Source of the DNA: a virus
IMG/VR virus record: IMGVR_UViG_3300009034_000002
Span: 109,109 to 173,108 of that record
Strand: one strand, 5' to 3'
DNA: 64,000 bases
Shown here: piece by piece, positions 50,374 to 57,825 of the stretch
How positions within the stretch are numbered: position 1 is the first letter of the stretch
How the letters are laid out: the number at the start of each line of letters is the position of its first letter
Notes under the pieces: generated by a model
The model's database searches: none
Seen by the model: the letters and a program-made list of their open reading frames with translations, nothing else
What the model was told of the DNA's origin: nothing
Made by a program: the position numbers and the translations under genes

Positions 50374-50877
50374 CTATATAAGTACAACAACAAGAAGTAT
50401 TGTGGTTACTATTTGGACAATTGTTCCAAGTGCGTCTCTTATTACCTTCTGCCTTTCCATCTTAATCAACTGGTTCTGGGTATCAACAAAAATCTTGTAA
50501 TATGTATCTCCTCTAGCCTGTTCTAATTGCAACAAATCAATCATAGAATTAAGTAATCTTGTCTGGATACCAAGTTTTTCAAAATATAACTTAGCAACTT
50601 CGTGATATTCCTTGCCTTGCCGTACCTTAGCCACCAGCTTATCATGTTCCTTAACCAAATAGCCAATCACTTCCTTGCCATCAGGTGTCTGCATTTCTAT
50701 TGGTATTGGCTTTTCTATCTTCCGCTGTTCGATTTCAGTCAGCAAGTCCTTCGTCTGAGCAGACTTTTGAATTTCGATGTGGTTAAGTGGAATATGCTTT
50801 AAATAAGCAGGGCCGCAACCACTAATCCCAAGAGTCATTAAGACTATCAATAGACTCCTTAGCATCTTTGCTATCAT
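50374..50877 (-). CDS. Unimolecular spanin candidate (lipoprotein with C-terminal anchor)
   Basis: 167 residues. A signal sequence ends in the lipobox LGISGC (Cys21), and the last 19 residues (IVQIVTTILLVVVLI) form a membrane helix, with about 120 helical residues between. Outer-membrane lipid anchor plus inner-membrane helix is the architecture of T1 gp11-type u-spanins, which fuse the two membranes at lysis. GGAGGG upstream. Overlaps the preceding coiled-coil membrane gene by 56 bases and lies three genes after the endolysin. Confidence 0.7.
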   Translation of the reverse strand: MIAKMLRSLLIVLMTLGISGCGPAYLKHIPLNHIEIQKSAQTKDLLTEIEQRKIEKPIPIEMQTPDGKEVIGYLVKEHDKLVAKVRQGKEYHEVAKLYFEKLGIQTRLLNSMIDLLQLEQARGDTYYKIFVDTQNQLIKMERQKVIRDALGTIVQIVTTILLVVVLI

Positions 50878-51181
50878 GTTTCCCTCCTAACCTTTCTTTG
50901 ACCCTCTTGTCGAAGTTGTTGATTCGATCATCAACCTCTTTCAATTGATCTTGAAGATATAATATTTCTTCTTCTTTACTTTCGATTTCACTTGTGGTCT
51001 TAGCTACTTTTTTCAAGTCTTCGGTAATAGCCAATTTGTGTTCCAAGCGTTGTTTCTCATGTTTCTGGTTAAGCTTGCCGATTAAATACCAAAACACAAT
51101 AAGAAGTCCCACAAGAAAAGGTATGAACTTGTAACCTTTCTTAATGGTACTTTTAATTATGTTCCACAAACTTTTCAACAT
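50822..51181 (-). CDS. Membrane coiled-coil protein in the lysis cassette
   Basis: 119 residues: basic N-terminus, a membrane helix (FIPFLVGLLIVFWYLI) and a long coiled coil. This i-spanin-like layout, with a lipoprotein gene overlapping its end out of frame, copies Rz/Rz1 organisation. AGGAGG upstream. Could alternatively be a holin partner or antiholin. Confidence 0.65.
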   Translation of the reverse strand: MLKSLWNIIKSTIKKGYKFIPFLVGLLIVFWYLIGKLNQKHEKQRLEHKLAITEDLKKVAKTTSEIESKEEEILYLQDQLKEVDDRINNFDKRVKERLGGKHDSKDAKESIDSLNDSWD

Positions 51182-51212
51182 AACACCTCCTGACGTTATT
51201 CCTGAACTGCGG

Positions 51213-51512
51213 TTACACCTTTATTCGTCCGCCACCTAACTGTTTTATCTTTTTTGCAACGTGCACGCCACTACTCGTTAACCAAGTACGTACAGTTGCT
51301 GTTTTAAAGACTTCACGCATTCCGTAAATAACGCCATAATTAGCCACATTAAAGGTTGTCCAATTACCTCCCGAGATGTGACTATGTGTAACCAACCACG
51401 TTGAAACCCAAAGGCCACTTATGATGCCCCAAGTTTTCAAACTGATTACATTTTCAACAATCTTGTATAAAGCAGCTTTCCAAAATGATTCTTCCACTTT
51501 CTTTTCTGCCAT
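51213..51512 (-). CDS. Holin candidate
   Basis: 99 residues with one clear membrane segment (WGIISGLWVSTWLVTHS) and a second weak one, charged N-terminus and basic C-terminus. Size and place between endolysin and spanin genes fit a holin; sequence alone does not prove it. GGGGGT upstream. Confidence 0.55.
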   Translation of the reverse strand: MAEKKVEESFWKAALYKIVENVISLKTWGIISGLWVSTWLVTHSHISGGNWTTFNVANYGVIYGMREVFKTATVRTWLTSSGVHVAKKIKQLGGGRIKV

Positions 51513-51607
51513 TGTTACCCCCTTTACTTCGTTATATCATCTTAATAGTTAGTCCAATTACTAAGGAAAATTACAGTTAAAAACACATCTCTTATGTTAA
51601 GAAATAT

Positions 51608-52123
51608 TTAAACTCTATTCAACCAGCCTTTTAAATACTTTGTAAGCTCTGGCCTACGTTCAGATAGCTTGATATATCTGACAACTTCCTCACAACGATA
51701 TATCTTAAGTAAGGCTTTAGACCAACCATCCTCAATAAGCAAATTCAAATTGTACAATGTTTTAGGGCCAATATCTCCATCCAGCATCAAATACGCTGGT
51801 TCCCCAAGTACCATAGTAAGTTTATTTACTGTACGTTGTAAGGTAACGGATGCTGTCTTTACGCCTACGTTCACAGCATAATCCAAAATTTCTGTTGCTA
51901 AATCCTGATCCTCAATGTAAACACCTTTTATTGGACACCAGTAATCGCAGTCATAAATTTCAGTTGCTTCATCCTTGGTTAAACTTTTAATGTCAACAGC
52001 TGGATGTGCACGTTTAGAGATTCCATATTTTGTTTCTCCACCCGGATCGTCGGGATCATTTACATATCCGCCTTCATGTTCAAAGATTACAGGCATTGCT
52101 TTCTCTAGTCTGGCCATAAACAT
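51608..52123 (-). CDS. Endolysin (GH108 N-acetylmuramidase with peptidoglycan-binding domain)
   Basis: 171 residues. FEHEGGYVNDPDDPGGETK (Glu17 in HEGGY) and KYGIS are the GH108 signature; the enzyme cuts peptidoglycan glycan chains. DGDIGPKT in the second half matches the small peptidoglycan-binding domain usually paired with it. No signal peptide, so a holin is needed. AGGAGG upstream. A 94-base AT-rich gap without clear signals separates it from the next lysis gene. Confidence 0.93.
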   Translation of the reverse strand: MFMARLEKAMPVIFEHEGGYVNDPDDPGGETKYGISKRAHPAVDIKSLTKDEATEIYDCDYWCPIKGVYIEDQDLATEILDYAVNVGVKTASVTLQRTVNKLTMVLGEPAYLMLDGDIGPKTLYNLNLLIEDGWSKALLKIYRCEEVVRYIKLSERRPELTKYLKGWLNRV

Positions 52124-52783
52124 TTACCTCCTGAAGTCTTTGTGTTTCAACTTAGTTACTATACGTTTACCCGACCGAGCTTTTAATTCAACCAATGGCT
52201 TCAACACAAGTCCCTCAGCAAGAAAGTCGCCAAAGCTCGATTTAAGTCCACGTTTAACAGTCATTATAGCATCATCAATAGTTCCTATGCTAAGGATTTG
52301 GACAATATCAATTCCAAGCTTCGTTGCAATATCTACCATATTTCCCCTTTCAAGCCACCAATCATTAATTAATATGTCAAATAGTATGAAACTCTGTCCA
52401 TCGCGTATGTAATTGCCCCCTTTCTGAATTCCGGCGCCATAACCTTCGCCATACAAAGTCACGTCCTGCATTCCAAACATTTTCTTAAACTTTTCAACAG
52501 GGAACATTTTATTAAGTACCTCTAGCAATAGTGGGGGCATATTCGCATTATCGGTTTTTCCTCTAAACGAAACTTTATCCGCATCGTTAATTTCAATCCC
52601 GTTGTTTGCAACGGTTCTGTAAATTACCCTGATGTTCATTCCGTCAATTTTCTCGGTCCCAACCCAGAAGTTATCCTTCAAGTATTGAAATTCAGGCCGA
52701 GTCCAATCACCTTCGATGAAGTAATTTGGTTTCTGTGACATATCGCGTTTGAAGATACTTTGAATTTTAGGATACTCCTTCAC
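52124..52783 (-). CDS. RNA ligase (Rnl2/PF09414-like)
   Basis: 219 residues, GTG start behind GGGGGT. Nucleotidyltransferase motifs I EKIDG (Lys45), III LYGEGYG, IV EGLVLKP and V KLKHKDF are in the order of T4 Rnl2-type RNA ligases, which reseal nicked RNA. No extra C-terminal domain. Second ligase-like gene in the window and a partner candidate for Thg1, RlaP and the CCA enzyme in tRNA repair. Directly upstream of the endolysin. Confidence 0.87.
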   Translation of the reverse strand: MKEYPKIQSIFKRDMSQKPNYFIEGDWTRPEFQYLKDNFWVGTEKIDGMNIRVIYRTVANNGIEINDADKVSFRGKTDNANMPPLLLEVLNKMFPVEKFKKMFGMQDVTLYGEGYGAGIQKGGNYIRDGQSFILFDILINDWWLERGNMVDIATKLGIDIVQILSIGTIDDAIMTVKRGLKSSFGDFLAEGLVLKPLVELKARSGKRIVTKLKHKDFRR

Positions 52784-52795
52784 TTGCGTAACCCC

Positions 52796-52954
52796 CTATA
52801 TACAAAGTATTATTGTCATTATTACAATTACGCCAACAACCAGGCTCATTAAAAGGAAGACCTTATCATCCTGATCAGCTATTTTCTCTTTTTCCAATGC
52901 CTCCTCGTATGTAATGTCTCCTTTTTGCCATTTATCCCTAATTTCCTTTCTCAT
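52796..52954 (-). CDS. Small C-terminally anchored membrane protein
   Basis: 52 codons: helical, charged first half, then a membrane helix (LLMSLVVGVIVIMTIILC). GGGAG eight bases before the ATG. The first half (IRDKWQKGDITYEEALEKEK) resembles short oligomerisation domains. Unknown role. Confidence 0.65.
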   Translation of the reverse strand: MRKEIRDKWQKGDITYEEALEKEKIADQDDKVFLLMSLVVGVIVIMTIILCI

Positions 52955-52979
52955 TTTCTAACTCCCTCATCACTACACG

Positions 52980-53192
52980 TCAATCTTCTTCAGAATTATC
53001 CTCGTCCTCTTCAAGTATTGACTTCTTATACTCTTCAGTACAAATCACACAGCCACGACTGCCATAGTCATGATAATACTCATCAATACTAGTATCAACC
53101 TTCTCGCCTTTATTCACCTGCTCTACCGCATGATTAAAGCATAATGAGCCATACTTCTTTGTTGAAAAGACCACCTCCCACGGACTACTCAT
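52980..53192 (-). CDS. Small acidic protein
   Basis: 70 residues with a C-terminal acidic run and three cysteines. GGAGG inside the upstream gene's end, which it overlaps by 4 bases. Confidence 0.65.
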   Translation of the reverse strand: MSSPWEVVFSTKKYGSLCFNHAVEQVNKGEKVDTSIDEYYHDYGSRGCVICTEEYKKSILEEDEDNSEED

Positions 53193-53401
53193 ACCTTAGC
53201 CTCCTCAAATGCTTGCTTAACATCTGTTATGCACTTCCTGACTGACTTTTCAGCTCTAACCCAAAACTTTAGTTTCTTTTCAAGATATACAAGATCACAA
53301 TCTTTATCGCAATGTTCATCTTTAATCTGGTCAGTTATCGATACCTGAGATATCAATATTCGTGTCAATACTTCCTGTAAGTCGTAAAAAATTCCGCCCA
53401 T
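53189..53401 (-). CDS. Hypothetical helical protein
   Basis: 70 residues from the ATG at 53401 behind AGGAGG; the longer frame would run into the bL27 gene. Helical with one C-X3-C pair. Located between bL27 and a small acidic protein gene. Confidence 0.65.
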   Translation of the reverse strand: MGGIFYDLQEVLTRILISQVSITDQIKDEHCDKDCDLVYLEKKLKFWVRAEKSVRKCITDVKQAFEEAKV

Positions 53402-53414
53402 AACTATTATCCTC

Positions 53415-53651
53415 CTACACCACGGAAACGTAGCCGTTTGAAAATTTAACTGTGCCTCGTTTCTTAGCAAATAGTGTAAAATCTCTTCCAACACCGACGT
53501 TGGAACCCAGCTTTATTTTTGTGCCAACTTGTCTCACCAAAATTGTTCCTACGTTTACAAGTTGGCCATCTCCTCGTCTCACGCCTCTACGCTTTCCCCG
53601 CGTATGACACCCTTGATGGGCTCTACTGCCGCCAGCTTTCTTGTGTGCCAT
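53415..53651 (-). CDS. rpmA: Ribosomal protein bL27
   Basis: 78 residues, near full length for bL27 (about 85). It begins AHKKAGGS after Met, exactly the N-terminal tail that in bacteria reaches the peptidyl-transferase centre. It continues through [25 protein letters not shown], and [11 protein letters not shown], matching the family throughout. The usual C-terminal tail is short. GGAGT precedes the ATG. The phage copy could replace or supplement host L27 during infection and bias translation; that is inference. Confidence 0.95.
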   Translation of the reverse strand: MAHKKAGGSRAHQGCHTRGKRRGVRRGDGQLVNVGTILVRQVGTKIKLGSNVGVGRDFTLFAKKRGTVKFSNGYVSVV

Positions 53652-53653
53652 TG

Positions 53654-54175
53654 TTACTCCTGTAACATAAGCGTGTTCTGGCCTAACAATTTAAAATGTT
53701 CTGGTTTGAATGTTGCAAAGAAGTCAACTGAACTACACAACCACCAATTGGTATCTAAAAGTATGAAAGGTTTGTCCCAAAGTATGTTAGAAAGCCGCTG
53801 AGATAATTCAATAAACTCGAACTTCATGCCGATGTAGGGTTTTCGGTTATCACGTTTAATCACCAATATTGGTATCCGGTTGGTTTCCCTAGCGTCACGT
53901 TCACATTGTGCAGCATATTCAAGGAATCTAACATTTTTGTTATGGTCCAAAAGTTTTAGTATATCAAATTCTTTCGGCGCTTTCAACTCAATATTAAAAT
54001 GATCAATTAATGGTAAACCAAGTTTATAGTGAGGATGATTAAGATTAACCGTAACGTCCCCTTGGTGGGACTGACCAGGAATGCGTTTAAAGATACCTGT
54101 GTATTGTCCATTTGTCCACCAACGACTCAACGACTTTTTCGGCCACTCTCTTTCAAAACTTTTCCACGATTTCAT
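53654..54175 (-). CDS. PD-(D/E)XK nuclease, Holliday-junction-resolvase-like
   Basis: 173 residues. GDVTVNL provides an Asp, FNIELKAPK the ExK pair, and a following Q-rich helix ([11 protein letters not shown]) before [17 protein letters not shown] completes the resolvase-type layout of small phage endonucleases. A cut on branched recombination DNA or foreign DNA is possible. GAAGGTGA upstream; three bases before bL27. Confidence 0.75.
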   Translation of the reverse strand: MKSWKSFEREWPKKSLSRWWTNGQYTGIFKRIPGQSHQGDVTVNLNHPHYKLGLPLIDHFNIELKAPKEFDILKLLDHNKNVRFLEYAAQCERDARETNRIPILVIKRDNRKPYIGMKFEFIELSQRLSNILWDKPFILLDTNWWLCSSVDFFATFKPEHFKLLGQNTLMLQE

Positions 54176-54435
54176 CCTATATCACCTTCTATAACCTTCC
54201 GTTCCTCATGAATTACCTGAATGTGTGGCCGCCATTCAAATGGAATTTCAGCATTAACTTGAGCTTCTGTAGCACCCATAGACTCAAGGAGTGCTACAAT
54301 CCCAAGGCATTCAATTGGAGTATGTTGTTTGTAATCCTTATTCAAGTTTCCCAATTTACTTAAAGTGCAATTCGCCCTAAGTAACTTAATAAACTCGTTG
54401 TCAAGTTCTATCGTTATCCTAACCTTCCTAGACAT
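54172..54435 (-). CDS. Hypothetical protein with ribbon-helix-helix-like start
   Basis: 87 residues. MSRKVRITIELDNEFIKLL resembles the beta strand and first helix of ribbon-helix-helix regulators, but the remainder is unassigned. Overlaps the nuclease start by 4 bases. AAGGAGG upstream. Confidence 0.55.
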   Translation of the reverse strand: MSRKVRITIELDNEFIKLLRANCTLSKLGNLNKDYKQHTPIECLGIVALLESMGATEAQVNAEIPFEWRPHIQVIHEERKVIEGDIG

Positions 54436-54454
54436 AAAGCCTCCTTAAGAAACA

Positions 54455-54727
54455 TCACCATACTGTTGGATTTACATCACCGTGCTGTTTGATTTTTGTA
54501 TCTTCATATAGACCGTGGTTTTTACGATATATCTCCAAGATAGCCATTATTAACGATCCAACCCCAAGAGCTCTCTCCCAGTATTTCCCGTTAAATGTGT
54601 CAAGTAGTCTATAAATCACATAAGTAAATTCACCTGCGGCTTTAGTCTGATCATCAGGAAGTCTCGAAAGAATTGTGTTTATTGCAACATCATATTCTTC
54701 TCTTCGTTCTTGTGGTATATACGGCAT
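54455..54727 (-). CDS. DUF6899-family conserved phage protein
   Basis: 90 residues. The MPYIPQERREE start, GEFTYVIYRLL centre and YEDTKIKQHGDVN end are those of a small family recurring in phages, which I recall as DUF6899. No function is known. AGGAGG upstream. Confidence 0.75.
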   Translation of the reverse strand: MPYIPQERREEYDVAINTILSRLPDDQTKAAGEFTYVIYRLLDTFNGKYWERALGVGSLIMAILEIYRKNHGLYEDTKIKQHGDVNPTVW

Positions 54728-54923
54728 TTTTTACCTCCTTCATCTCTCCATACGGTTTCACCGTAGGATATACATAACTAGCTGCTTGCAACTTTGGACA
54801 ATTAATACAGCATCTCGACCACGAAAGTGTCCACGGTTTCCCACTAAAATCCCAATTATGAAAGCCAACAAAACAAAAGAACCTTCTAAACCGTTCCCAT
54901 ATACTATCAACCAATTTCTTCAT
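54690..54923 (-). CDS. Small Cys-containing protein
   Basis: 77 residues from the ATG at 54923 (GAGGA upstream). CFVGFHNWDFSG recalls a recurring phage zinc-type mini-domain; CCINC follows. Overlaps both neighbours. Confidence 0.6.
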   Translation of the reverse strand: MKKLVDSIWERFRRFFCFVGFHNWDFSGKPWTLSWSRCCINCPKLQAASYVYPTVKPYGEMKEVKNAVYTTRTKRRI

Positions 54924-55083
54924 ATGTAGTTCCTCGTTCGATATAAGTTGGTATTTCATACACATCTGGAAACTCTTTAAATAACTCAAATTCCAAACGT
55001 CTTAAGAACGATTCGCGTTCCACTCTTTCGCTCCAACGTCGCAGGTAATGCCCAAGGTAAATTATTGCAAACCACATAGCCAT
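54907..55083 (-). CDS. Small hypothetical protein
   Basis: 58 codons. Hydrophobic start MAMWFAIIYLGHYL then an amphipathic helix rich in Glu and Arg. AAGGAG upstream. Its last 17 bases overlap the next gene and contain that gene's ribosome binding site. Confidence 0.65.
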   Translation of the reverse strand: MAMWFAIIYLGHYLRRWSERVERESFLRRLEFELFKEFPDVYEIPTYIERGTTYEEIG

Positions 55084-55096
55084 TTTCTATTACTCC

Positions 55097-55318
55097 TTAT
55101 GTTTTTAAATTTTTTAAAGCTTTTTCAACCTTCTCGATACTCTCCTTAGTAACAAATTCTTCGTTGCAAATGTCACAACGTTTTACGGTAAAATCAAACA
55201 CCGTAACATGAAAAAATTCCTTTCCGCGCGTGAATGGCTTCGGAAACTTAAAAGTTTCACGCGCTTTCACCGTCAAGTGTAAAATGCCCTCGTCACAAAC
55301 GTAACACTTCTCTTCCAT
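55097..55318 (-). CDS. YgiT-type zinc-finger protein
   Basis: 73 residues from the ATG at 55318 (AAAGGAAG upstream). CYVCDEG and CDICNEEFVT flank a beta-rich segment, as in the MqsA/YgiT N-terminal zinc domain; no DNA-binding helix-turn-helix follows. Overlaps the upstream gene by one base. Role unknown. Confidence 0.7.
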   Translation of the reverse strand: MEEKCYVCDEGILHLTVKARETFKFPKPFTRGKEFFHVTVFDFTVKRCDICNEEFVTKESIEKVEKALKNLKT

Positions 55319-55539
55319 TAATCTTCCTTTATCAAACCATCCAACAAGCCCCAGCGTGTCTTCGTCCAACAGCGTTCATACAGCCAATAGAAAAGTGTTT
55401 TAGTCACTGCAACACCGGCCGTAATTTCTAATGATGTAAGCCAAGCCCCGGTAACAGCTTCACAGACAAGAAAAGTTATAACTATTGCGCCAACCCGATA
55501 ACCAACGGTTTTAACTAATGTTCTTTTATGTGTTTCCAT
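55318..55539 (-). CDS. DUF2061 membrane protein
   Basis: 73 residues with KRTLVKTVGYRVGAIVITF, two membrane segments and LFYWLYERCW, the pattern of the DUF2061 family. No start-proximal AGGAGG is seen; the upstream gene may provide coupling. Function unknown. Confidence 0.75.
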   Translation of the reverse strand: METHKRTLVKTVGYRVGAIVITFLVCEAVTGAWLTSLEITAGVAVTKTLFYWLYERCWTKTRWGLLDGLIKED

Positions 55540-55549
55540 TTCGATTTAT

Positions 55550-55813
55550 TTAAAAAATAACTTTACCGACTTTAACACGTTTAATTAATTGTTTAATTTC
55601 GTCAAGTAGTTCCATCCTTTCACTGCACAAAATCGGAGAGTAATAATTCCAGTAGTCTGGACTACTATGGTTCATATAATAAACACATCTGTTCAGAATA
55701 TCTAATAGCTCAGACTTCTTACGCTGTTGTGTAACTTTTTTTACGGCCTTCCGGATAACACTACGCTTAACAGTGCCCTTACCCGGATGATTTTTAACAA
55801 TTCGTTTCCTCAT
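55550..55813 (-). CDS. Basic hypothetical protein
   Basis: 87 residues, a strongly basic N-terminal third (RKRIVKNHPGKGTVKRSV) and a helical remainder. GAGGTGA upstream. May bind nucleic acid. Confidence 0.65.
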   Translation of the reverse strand: MRKRIVKNHPGKGTVKRSVIRKAVKKVTQQRKKSELLDILNRCVYYMNHSSPDYWNYYSPILCSERMELLDEIKQLIKRVKVGKVIF

Positions 55814-55917
55814 GGAGTCACCTCGGAAACCTACTAGATACTTTTAAATTAAACTATTTTCATCAATAATTCAACGCTTGACAATTGAATCAGGAAAAGA
55901 ACATTCTAAGTGCCAAT

Positions 55918-56328
55918 TTAACCAAAAGTAGCCCAATTGGTTGGAGTTTCGTACACTGTAACCTCCTTAACAATAAGAGACTGTGTATTTAACTGACTTG
56001 ATAGAATGTTATAGATATATCTCGACATAACTTCTGCTGTTGGCTGATCCTCTGGTAATAAAACAACTTCATTGCCAAGATTATATAAATGTCGAAACAG
56101 CTCATCATCGGAAGACGATAAAATTGTAGCATGATCAAACTTTTCAAGGATCTTCTTTAATTCCATTTTCAAAATACCAAAATCAATAACCATTCCCTGA
56201 TTCAAAGTACCTTTACAAACCGTTGCAATAACCTTATAAGTGTGGCCATGAAGATTCTTGCATTTACCGTCGTATTCCGGTAATCGATGTGCAGCGTCAA
56301 AAGTCATCTCAATACTAACGCAATACAT
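55918..56328 (-). CDS. queD: 6-carboxy-5,6,7,8-tetrahydropterin synthase (QueD)
   Basis: 136-residue T-fold zinc enzyme for the second step to preQ0. Zinc ligands His14 (FDAAHRLP), His27 and His29 (NLHGHTY) and catalytic Cys23 (GKCKN) are all present, as are DHATIL and the C-terminal VYETPTNWA. AGGGGGTGG upstream. Overlaps the previous gene by 14 bases. The 104 bases after it hold no convincing signal. Confidence 0.95.
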   Translation of the reverse strand: MYCVSIEMTFDAAHRLPEYDGKCKNLHGHTYKVIATVCKGTLNQGMVIDFGILKMELKKILEKFDHATILSSSDDELFRHLYNLGNEVVLLPEDQPTAEVMSRYIYNILSSQLNTQSLIVKEVTVYETPTNWATFG

Positions 56329-56677
56329 TAGTCCACCCCCTAACCTTTTTTACAGCTGTTAACACCAAATCACCTATTTTAATTATTCCCACCATCATCC
56401 AAAGAAATATTACCGCAAGCATCACCACTGAAAAGAATCCAATACGTTTACAATGTAAACTCAAACTAAGATTTTTATGCTGAAAGTTACCGGGACCTTC
56501 ATCGGACTCATGTAATCCAGTTTCAAGAATATACAGAGCATCGCGCTTCGTGCGTTCAACAGAAGTGATAGAATTAAGGGTTTCTCCATTGTGCCAAACG
56601 TTTGGCCAAACTATTTTAGTTCTTAGGAGTTGTCTAATTTTCTTAACATCCTCATCGGATATCAACCACCAATCCAT
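56315..56677 (-). CDS. Membrane protein
   Basis: 120 residues: an N-terminal soluble part of about 75 residues and one membrane helix (FFSVVMLAVIFLWMMVGII). GGAGGTGA upstream. Unrecognised. Confidence 0.65.
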   Translation of the reverse strand: MDWWLISDEDVKKIRQLLRTKIVWPNVWHNGETLNSITSVERTKRDALYILETGLHESDEGPGNFQHKNLSLSLHCKRIGFFSVVMLAVIFLWMMVGIIKIGDLVLTAVKKVRGWTNVLR

Positions 56678-56683
56678 AATATT

Positions 56684-56878
56684 TCACCTCCTGTACGATT
56701 TCCTCCAAGCTCTAATAAATTCCTTATCTTTTTCCTTTACACACCCGACACTACACAGACGGGCTTCATAGTTTATTTCCACTAAATGGGTTAGCTCACC
56801 GCAGTTCCAACAAGGTTGTAAATCTGGCGCTATCACAAATTCTTCATTATCTATGCGAAGGTTCTCTACTATACTCAT
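56684..56878 (-). CDS. Small zinc-ribbon protein
   Basis: 64 residues from the ATG at 56878 (AAGGAGGG). CWNC, then CSVGC: zinc ribbon. The ATG overlaps the previous TGA (TGATG), so translation is coupled. Confidence 0.7.
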   Translation of the reverse strand: MSIVENLRIDNEEFVIAPDLQPCWNCGELTHLVEINYEARLCSVGCVKEKDKEFIRAWRKSYRR

Positions 56879-57045
56879 CACCAACCCTCCTTGCCAAATA
56901 TCCAATCTCCTACCTTTACAAATGTTACCTTGAGTAAAGTTAAAGAAATGCCTAGTGCGAAAATCATAACAACCAGTCCAATGGAACTAGCCATTCCAGC
57001 GTGACCGTGAGATAAATACATCAGTAGATTCTCAAACCATTCCAT
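56878..57045 (-). CDS. Small membrane protein
   Basis: 55 codons with one long membrane segment (MASSIGLVVMIFALGISLTL). AGGAGG precedes the ATG. Fills the gap between two annotated-size genes; unknown role. Confidence 0.7.
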   Translation of the reverse strand: MEWFENLLMYLSHGHAGMASSIGLVVMIFALGISLTLLKVTFVKVGDWIFGKEGW

Positions 57046-57070
57046 TACCAACCTCCTACCATTATTTAAT

Positions 57071-57259
57071 TCACACCTCGGCTGTGTTGATCTTTTGGTT
57101 TAGTACACCCATGAGATAATTCGTGAACTTAACAACCTCTTCTTTCCCAAACCTCTTCTCAAAAGTCTCTGAACAGTCAACATCATATGCGAAAGAGACA
57201 AACTCGTAATTTGAAACTGCCTTCTTGAGATTACGTTTTATCGTTTTTTCATTTAACAT
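57071..57259 (-). CDS. Hypothetical protein
   Basis: 62 residues, charged and helical. GAGGTGA upstream. No family recognised. Confidence 0.65.
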   Translation of the reverse strand: MLNEKTIKRNLKKAVSNYEFVSFAYDVDCSETFEKRFGKEEVVKFTNYLMGVLNQKINTAEV

Positions 57260-57268
57260 AACGTCACC

Positions 57269-57532
57269 TCACAACTTGGCTTTTCGAGCAAGTGCAATTA
57301 ATGTTGCCAGATTAAACGTTTCTACCATTAGTTTCCCCGGCAACCTCCTTTCAAGAATTACAACAAACTCTTGACAGCCATTCATAATAAAATTAGGCAA
57401 AACCTGGTCGCCATAGGCATTATCAAGATTATAACCAACAACTCTCGCTTCGAGTTCTTGCTCATCTGGCTCATGCATATCATCACGACACCCTCGACAA
57501 ATCTTTAAAAGTCTTGCTTTTGTTTCTTTCAT
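57269..57532 (-). CDS. Hypothetical protein
   Basis: 87 residues, with an N-terminal CRGC and a beta-rich centre ending in a helix (LATLIALARKAKL). GGAGG upstream. Overlaps the upstream gene by 4 bases. Confidence 0.65.
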   Translation of the reverse strand: MKETKARLLKICRGCRDDMHEPDEQELEARVVGYNLDNAYGDQVLPNFIMNGCQEFVVILERRLPGKLMVETFNLATLIALARKAKL

Positions 57533-57810
57533 AATTTAACCTCCACTTTGGGAAAAGGATCGTCGTTACCAAACCAATGACGCCATTCATCATTGGTCAT
57601 ATTTGGCCCCGGATAAGAGTAGTACAAGCCATGATAATCATGCCACATTAACTTACCGCCATCAACACGAATACTATAAAATGTACTTCGGGTCCAAAAG
57701 TTTCGCCAGTGGTACCTTAACTTTGTATACTTAAACCAATGTGGAATACCAAACCAATTCATTCTAAAATCCCAAGAACAACCGCAACCAACATAAATTA
57801 AATACTTCAC
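57529..57810 (-). CDS. Aromatic-rich hypothetical protein
   Basis: 93 residues, very rich in Trp, Tyr and His, GTG start behind GGAGA. No family recognised. Confidence 0.65.
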   Translation of the reverse strand: MKYLIYVGCGCSWDFRMNWFGIPHWFKYTKLRYHWRNFWTRSTFYSIRVDGGKLMWHDYHGLYYSYPGPNMTNDEWRHWFGNDDPFPKVEVKL

Positions 57811-57825
57811 TTCAAACCGTCTCCT

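Noticed and set aside
51513-51607. TTGGAC-15-TATAAC on the minus strand between endolysin and holin candidate
   Set aside because: The 15-base spacer is too short for a good promoter; the gap is reported only as AT-rich.
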